Below, piece by piece: positions 59,121 to 64,000 of a stretch of 64,000 nucleotides of DNA. Position numbers and translations under genes: made by a program. Every line of letters starts with the position of its first letter. Positions within the stretch are counted from its first letter, which is position 1. The notes beneath the pieces were generated by a model. That model ran no database searches and was not told where the DNA came from. It saw only the letters and a list, made by a program, of their open reading frames with translations. Location of the stretch: assembly GCA_040753075.1 (NCBI GenBank), contig JBFMHA010000001.1:62001-126000 (forward strand). Direction: 5' to 3'. Source of the stretch: UBA6814 sp040753075 (GTDB lineage Bacteria; Desulfobacterota; Desulfovibrionia; Desulfovibrionales; Desulfovibrionaceae).

Positions 59121-60324
59121 GGACTTCTATCCTTGCGCAGACGTCTCGCACGCCCTTTCTCCAGAGGTCCAGGTGCTGGTCCAGGCCCGCGCGCCGGAGA
59201 TAGGCGAGGTCCAGCGGGGGCCTGTGGTATCCGGGGTTGAGGACCACCATCTCCCGGTCCAGGATGTTGGCGCAGTAAACCGCCAGGGCCGGATCCAGCC
59301 CGGGCGTGATGGTGCAGGGCGCGTGGTGCAGGAGGGCGGCCTCCACCACGCTGTCGGGCAGTCCCCACAGGCGCAGCAGGTACGCCCCCATCTCGGCGTG
59401 GGTCGCGCCCAGCACCTCCCGCTCCACCTCGTGCACGGGCCGGGATTCGCGCTGCACTCTCCCTATGATCTCAGAATACTCCTCGGCCAGGTTGGAGGCA
59501 AGGATGAGCTTGCCCATGTCGTGCAGCAGCCCGGCCGTCCGGTAGACGTCGAGGGCCTTTTCCGGCGTCCCTTCCAGCGCCGCGATCCGCTCGGCCGCGC
59601 AGGAGGTGCGCAGGCTGTGCTCCAGGAGCCGGCGCAGGGAGTAGTCGGGGATGGACACCTCGCAGGCGTCGAAGGTGGCGAAGGCCATGACCAGGCTCTG
59701 CAGGTATTCGGCGCCCACCAGGTTCACGGCCTGCGCCGGGTCCACGATCTTGCGCGTCGCCCCGAAGAAGGGCGAGTTCACCAGCTTGAGCAGCCGGGCG
59801 GTCATGGCCACGTCCCGGCGGATGATGTCCCCGAGCTTCTTGAGGGAGGGGGAGTCGCTGGCGAGCTCCCGGGAGACCTGGCGGTAGAGTTCGGGCAGGC
59901 TCGGGAGCCGGTTGATGCTCCCCACCAGGGCGCGCAGCCCGGTGCTTTGCAGGAGGTTCCTGGACTGCAGGGCGTTGCGGATGGTGGAGACGAGCAGGTC
60001 CCTGGGGCAGGGCTTGGACAGGAACTGGTGGGAGGGCGGGAACGCCCGGCCCAGGTACTCCTTTTCCGCGTACCCCGAGAGCACCAGCCGGATGGTCCCG
60101 GGGTAAAGCTTCCGGACCTCGTGCAGCAGGTCTGCCCCGTCCATCCCGGGCATCCGCATGTCGGTGACGATGACGTCCGCCGGGGCGGCCGCCATGATCT
60201 CCAGGGCCGCGGGGCCGCCGTCGGCGAAGCTCATGCGCCACTCCCCGGACATGTCCGCGAGCATCCGCCGCAGGCCGTCGAGGACCTTGCGCTCGTCGTC
60301 CACGAACAGGATGTCGGACATCAT
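59110..60324 (-). CDS. Response regulator with HDOD output domain
   Basis: 404 residues. REC at 1-125 (VIVTDMRMPGMDG, LSKPCPRD). HDOD at about 145-345: RLPSLPELYRQVSREL, DVAMTARLLKLVNSPFFG, AVNLVGAEYLQSLVMAF, and the HD remnant in GLLHDMGKL with THAEMGAYLLRLWGLP. HDOD proteins are usually non-enzymatic adaptors in signalling. The start overlaps the kinase stop (ATGA), and its end overlaps the next gene by 11 bases. Confidence 0.9.
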   Translation of the reverse strand: MMSDILFVDDERKVLDGLRRMLADMSGEWRMSFADGGPAALEIMAAAPADVIVTDMRMPGMDGADLLHEVRKLYPGTIRLVLSGYAEKEYLGRAFPPSHQFLSKPCPRDLLVSTIRNALQSRNLLQSTGLRALVGSINRLPSLPELYRQVSRELASDSPSLKKLGDIIRRDVAMTARLLKLVNSPFFGATRKIVDPAQAVNLVGAEYLQSLVMAFATFDACEVSIPDYSLRRLLEHSLRTSCAAERIAALEGTPEKALDVYRTAGLLHDMGKLILASNLAEEYSEIIGRVQRESRPVHEVEREVLGATHAEMGAYLLRLWGLPDSVVEAALLHHAPCTITPGLDPALAVYCANILDREMVVLNPGYHRPPLDLAYLRRAGLDQHLDLWRKGVRDVCARIEVHEA

Positions 60325-63300
60325 GGTTCGGGCTTCTCCTGGGGCTGCTCGAGGGGCAGGCGCACGGAGAAGGTCGTGCCCTTCCCCTCCTCGGTTTCGA
60401 AGGTGATGGCCCCGTGGTGCTTGTCCGCCACCACGGTGCGGGCGATGGCCAGGCCCTGGCCCGTGCCCCGGCCCACCTCCTTGGTGGTGAAGAACGGGTC
60501 GAATATCCGGGACCGGACGTCGACGGGGATTCCGGTCCCCGTGTCCTGGACCTCGATGACCGCCCAGCCGTCCTCGACCCGGGTGCGCACGGTGATGAGC
60601 CCCTTTTCGTCCGGCCTCCTGCCGGGGTCTGCGGCGATGGCGTGGGCCGCGTTGACGATGAGGTTCAGCGCCACCTGGTTGATGTCCGGCAGGACGCAGG
60701 GCACCGGGGGCAGGTCGGGGTCCAGTTCGGCGGCCAGGTCGGCCACGTACTTCCACTCGTTCCTGGCCACCACGATGGTGCCGCGCAGGGCGACGTTGAG
60801 GTCCGCCGGCGCCATCCCGGCCTGGCCGGGATGGGCGAAGCGCTTGACCGAATCCACGATGACGGAGATGCGCCGCAGCCCGTCGTCGGCGTCCTCGAAC
60901 GCGCCGGGGACGTCCGCCAGGACGTGTTCGGTCTTGCGCTCCTCCCTGGCCTCCTCGACCCGCCGGACCGCCGCGGCCAGGGCCGGGACGTCCCGGGCCG
61001 CGGCCAGCAGCGCGTCGTACTCCCGGAGCACGTCCAGCAGGTCGTCGAACGCGCCGCGCAGGAACTGGGGGTTGTTCTCCACGTACTGGGTCGGGGTGTT
61101 GATCTCGTGGGCGATGCCCGCCGCGAGCTGGCCGATGGCCTCCAGCCGCTGGGCCTGCACGAGCTGGAGCTGGAGCAGCCGCTCCCGGGTCATGTCCCTG
61201 GCCAGGGCCATGGAGCCCACGATGGCCCCCTGCTCGTCCCGCACCGGCGAGCCGGAGATGTCCACGAACACCCGGCGGCCGTCCCGGTGGACGAACTCCA
61301 TGGAGTGCCTGTGGGAGATGCCCTGCCGGCTCTCCTCGAGAGCCTGGCCGAGGTGGTGGGCTTTCTCCTCGCTCATGTAGTCGCGGGGGTCCGCGCCCAG
61401 CATCTCGCCGGGCTCGTAGCCCAGCATCCCGGCCATGCTGCGGTTGATGAACGTGGTCTTCCCCTGCCTGTCCACGACCCACAGCCCTTCGGACAGGCCG
61501 TCGATCAGGTCGAAGTACCGCCGCTCGTTGTATCGCAGGGTCCGCTCCAGGCGGGCGGACTCGATGGCGTTGCCCAGGACGCGGGCGAAGGTCTCGATCA
61601 GGGTGACGTCCTCCGGATTCCAGTCCCGCGGCTCGCGCACGGCCGTGAACGTCAGGCAGCCCACGGAGGCCCCGGCCTTGGACAGGGGAACGGCGAGCAG
61701 GGACAGGACGCCTCGCTTATCGAGGCTGGCCCGCACCGCCGCGGCCTCGGGGGGAAGGTCCCCGATCCGCCGGATGACCAGGCTTTCGGGACTGCGGAGC
61801 CGGGACATGACCCAGGAGTGGGCGCCCTCATCCCTGGCGCAGACGCCTTCAGCTTGCGACTCCCCCTCGGCGCTCCAGGAGGCAAGACAGGCGGCGCCTC
61901 CGGCGTCCAGGCTGCACACCCGGGCCGCATCCGCGCCGATGGCCTCGGCCACGATGCCCAGCAGGGGCCGCAGGTCTTTCTCCAACTCCTCCAGCCGCAG
62001 TCCGATGAGCTGGCCCGACACCCCGGCCAGGACCTGCTCCAGCTCCAGCCTCCGGCGCAGGGCGTCCTCGGCCTGCTTGCGGTGGGTGATGTCCCTGGAG
62101 AAGCCTTCGATGATCTCCTGCCCGGCGTCCGGGTCCGTGACCAGCCGGGCGCAGGTGGAGAGCCAGATATCCGCCCCGTCCCTCGTCCTCCGCAGGCTCT
62201 CGAACTCCTTGACCTGGCCATGGGCGCGGAGGAGGCGGAGGAATTCCGTGCGCCGGGCCGGATCGGCGTAGACCTGCCCGGCGATGTCGCTCACGCCGGC
62301 GGTGAACTCCTCGGCCGAGGCGTAGCCGAGCATCTCCGCATGAGCCGGGTTGACCGCAAGGTATCTCCCTTCCGGTGTGGAGCGGAAGATTCCCACCGGC
62401 GCGGTCTCGAACAGGGTGCGGTAGCGCTCCTCGCTCCGCCGCAGCGCCTCCAGGGCCTGCTTGCGCTCGGTGATGTCGTGGATGATGGAGTGGAGGAAGG
62501 CCTTCCCCTTCATCTCGAACCTGCTGCTGAACACCGCCACGTCGCGGATCGAGCCGTCGGCCCGGCGGTGGCGGAACTCGAAATAGACCCGCTCCCTGGC
62601 CCTGACCTTCGCCATTTCCTCCTTCACCGCTTCCGGAGGCAGGGTGTTGATGTCATGGATGCGCATGCTGCGAAGCTGCTCGCGCGACCACCCGTAGAAC
62701 CCCACGGCCGCCAGGTTGGCGTCGAGGATGGCCCCGCTGTCGGGATCGATAAGGAGCTTGACCGCCGTATGGCGCTCGAACAGATGGCGGAAGAGCTCCT
62801 CGCTCTGGCGCAGCGCCTCCTCGGACCGCCGGCGTTCGGATTCCAGGCGCTCCCGCTCCAGCCAGGCGTGGAGCAGGGGCGCGACGTACTGGCGGGCGTC
62901 GTCCACGATTTCCTGCTCATCGCCGCCGTAGCCGCCGGGCCGGTTGGCCAGGAACAAGACGCCGACGGTCCGGCCGGCATAGAGGATCGGCGCGACCAGG
63001 ATGCTCCGGATGGGCACGTGCCCTTCCGGCGTGCTCACCGGGACGTTCCTCACCAGCATGCGCCGCTCCAGGATCGCCCGGGCCCAGATGGTGTCCCCCC
63101 AGGTCTCCCGCGGAAACCGGATGGTCTTCTCCGGGACCTGGCACCTGTCCCAGACGTCCCGGCTCAGGGAGGGGGCGACCATCGCGCCCTCCTCGTCGAA
63201 GTAGGCGAAGACGCCGTACTCGCTGTTCGTGGCGTCGAGCAGCAGGCGCAGGCCGGCGGAAAAGATCTCGTCGCCCTGGACGGTGAGGAACACCGACGCC

Positions 63301-63962
63301 ACCCTGCTCCTGACGGCCGCCAGCCGGCAGGCCTTCTCCAGCCCCTGCTCCGCCTGCTTCCGCTGCGCCGCCTCCTGCGCCAGGCGCGCGGCCTTGTCCT
63401 CCGCGACCCGGGTCCGCTCCGCGACCCGCTGCTCGAGCTCCGCGTTGAGCCTCGCCAGCTCCTCCTCGGCCCGATGCCGGCCGGTGAGGTCGCTGCCCAC
63501 GGCCTGATACTCCACGATGCCGCCCGCGGCATCGAAGAACCCGCGGTTCGACCAGCGGACCCAGCGGACATCCCCGTCCGCGGCCAGCACCGCGTTTTCA
63601 GTGAAGCGGAGAGGGGAGTCCCGGGTTATGGCCCGGATGTTGTCGAAGACGGCCGGGTGGTGCTCTTCGGGAACGAGCGGCAGGAAGGACCGGCCCAGGA
63701 GCTGGTCCTCGGACTGGCCGAAGAAGCGGCAGTAGGCCGGATTCACGAAGGTCAGGACGCAGTCCGGGGTGAACCGGCACACCAGTTCGGCCTGGTCCTC
63801 CACGACGGCCTTGTAGAGCATCGCCCCCTGGCGCAGGGCGTCCTCCAGCAGAGCCAACCTCCGGACCTCCCTCTCCAGCCGCCGGTTCGCTTCCTCCAGC
63901 TTCTTCACGCGGTTGCGCGCATCGGGGTCGGGATTGTCCTGCTTGCTTCTCTGGGATCCCAT
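60321..63962 (-). CDS. Large soluble multi-PAS/GAF histidine kinase
   Basis: 1213 residues without membrane helices. Order: coiled coil, PAS (about 45-165), coiled coil, GAF (about 205-375), PAS (about 395-505), PAS (about 515-630), GAF (about 640-810), PAS (about 820-935), HisKA with His952 in AAGIAHEINTPTQYV and HATPase (LIVNAAHAIAA, DTGTGIP, GTGQGLAIA). It lacks a receiver; the three REC proteins that follow, all overlapping, are its obvious partners. The two GAF and four PAS domains suggest integration of several cytoplasmic signals. ATG at 63962 is the first gene of the operon visible in the window. Confidence 0.92.
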   Translation of the reverse strand: MGSQRSKQDNPDPDARNRVKKLEEANRRLEREVRRLALLEDALRQGAMLYKAVVEDQAELVCRFTPDCVLTFVNPAYCRFFGQSEDQLLGRSFLPLVPEEHHPAVFDNIRAITRDSPLRFTENAVLAADGDVRWVRWSNRGFFDAAGGIVEYQAVGSDLTGRHRAEEELARLNAELEQRVAERTRVAEDKAARLAQEAAQRKQAEQGLEKACRLAAVRSRVASVFLTVQGDEIFSAGLRLLLDATNSEYGVFAYFDEEGAMVAPSLSRDVWDRCQVPEKTIRFPRETWGDTIWARAILERRMLVRNVPVSTPEGHVPIRSILVAPILYAGRTVGVLFLANRPGGYGGDEQEIVDDARQYVAPLLHAWLERERLESERRRSEEALRQSEELFRHLFERHTAVKLLIDPDSGAILDANLAAVGFYGWSREQLRSMRIHDINTLPPEAVKEEMAKVRARERVYFEFRHRRADGSIRDVAVFSSRFEMKGKAFLHSIIHDITERKQALEALRRSEERYRTLFETAPVGIFRSTPEGRYLAVNPAHAEMLGYASAEEFTAGVSDIAGQVYADPARRTEFLRLLRAHGQVKEFESLRRTRDGADIWLSTCARLVTDPDAGQEIIEGFSRDITHRKQAEDALRRRLELEQVLAGVSGQLIGLRLEELEKDLRPLLGIVAEAIGADAARVCSLDAGGAACLASWSAEGESQAEGVCARDEGAHSWVMSRLRSPESLVIRRIGDLPPEAAAVRASLDKRGVLSLLAVPLSKAGASVGCLTFTAVREPRDWNPEDVTLIETFARVLGNAIESARLERTLRYNERRYFDLIDGLSEGLWVVDRQGKTTFINRSMAGMLGYEPGEMLGADPRDYMSEEKAHHLGQALEESRQGISHRHSMEFVHRDGRRVFVDISGSPVRDEQGAIVGSMALARDMTRERLLQLQLVQAQRLEAIGQLAAGIAHEINTPTQYVENNPQFLRGAFDDLLDVLREYDALLAAARDVPALAAAVRRVEEAREERKTEHVLADVPGAFEDADDGLRRISVIVDSVKRFAHPGQAGMAPADLNVALRGTIVVARNEWKYVADLAAELDPDLPPVPCVLPDINQVALNLIVNAAHAIAADPGRRPDEKGLITVRTRVEDGWAVIEVQDTGTGIPVDVRSRIFDPFFTTKEVGRGTGQGLAIARTVVADKHHGAITFETEEGKGTTFSVRLPLEQPQEKPEP

Positions 63963-64000
63963 GGCGGTCTCCGGCTGACTGCTCCGGTGGGAGGACCTGT

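Overview
The window is very GC-rich, densely coding DNA whose gene content points to a sulfate-reducing deltaproteobacterium of the Desulfovibrio type. The evidence is a complete hmcABCDEF-like transmembrane redox operon with a 16-haem cytochrome, a TunR-type tungstate/molybdate regulator, GAK-system genes, Desulfovibrio-style outer-membrane porins and many haem- or PAS-based sensor kinases. No species can be named from sequence alone.

Layout. 0-1.4 kb: GAK-system genes (CofD-like, cut by the left edge, and XXXCH protein). 1.6-4.9 kb: a betaine-type binding lipoprotein followed by a Cache/PAS histidine kinase. 5-8.4 kb (minus): metX-metW behind an MshEN-like gene and a TPR gene. 8.5-10.8 kb (minus): a small contractile-injection-like cassette (spike/beta-helix, PAAR, methyltransferase, possible DcrB-like protein). 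10.8-16.8 kb: radical SAM, M20 peptidase and cbiC (minus), divergent from cobM, PhzF-like and DUF1848 genes. 17.3-24.4 kb: spermidine-synthase-like membrane protein, then two peptide-type binding proteins translationally coupled to a histidine kinase, and an adenosine-specific kinase. 24.6-32.9 kb: a Pro/Glu/Ala-rich protein, an exported metallo-hydrolase, a tRNA-Asp 3' remnant, KamA-like aminomutase, CheV, tRNA-Arg, ubiX and a UPF0173 hydrolase. 32.9-42.4 kb: uvrC, two tandem porins, hisD, purC, a DegT aminotransferase, a candidate small selenoprotein, tRNA-Ser and SRP RNA.

42.4-56.6 kb is the most interesting part. A haem-c-containing sensor kinase and a TunR homologue run leftward. Divergent from them is the hmc operon, extended by a universal stress protein, an Rrf1-like receiver and a receiver-kinase. 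Between the two units lie two tandem copies of TCACGAAT-N10-GCGTGAC, 53 bp apart. A third copy with identical spacing, in inverse orientation, lies upstream of a second Rrf1-like receiver at 56 kb. I infer a TunR-type operator linking Mo/W status to the Hmc electron-transfer complex and its regulators. 56.9-64 kb (minus) is a four-gene overlapping signalling operon: multi-PAS/GAF kinase, REC-HDOD, REC with a degenerate HD domain, and REC-HD-GYP.

Three copies of a ~100 bp repeat with GTGTCGCGTCC-like inverted ends lie in the intergenic spaces, each abutting a stop codon. All functional calls rest on motifs and remembered family features; no database search was run.
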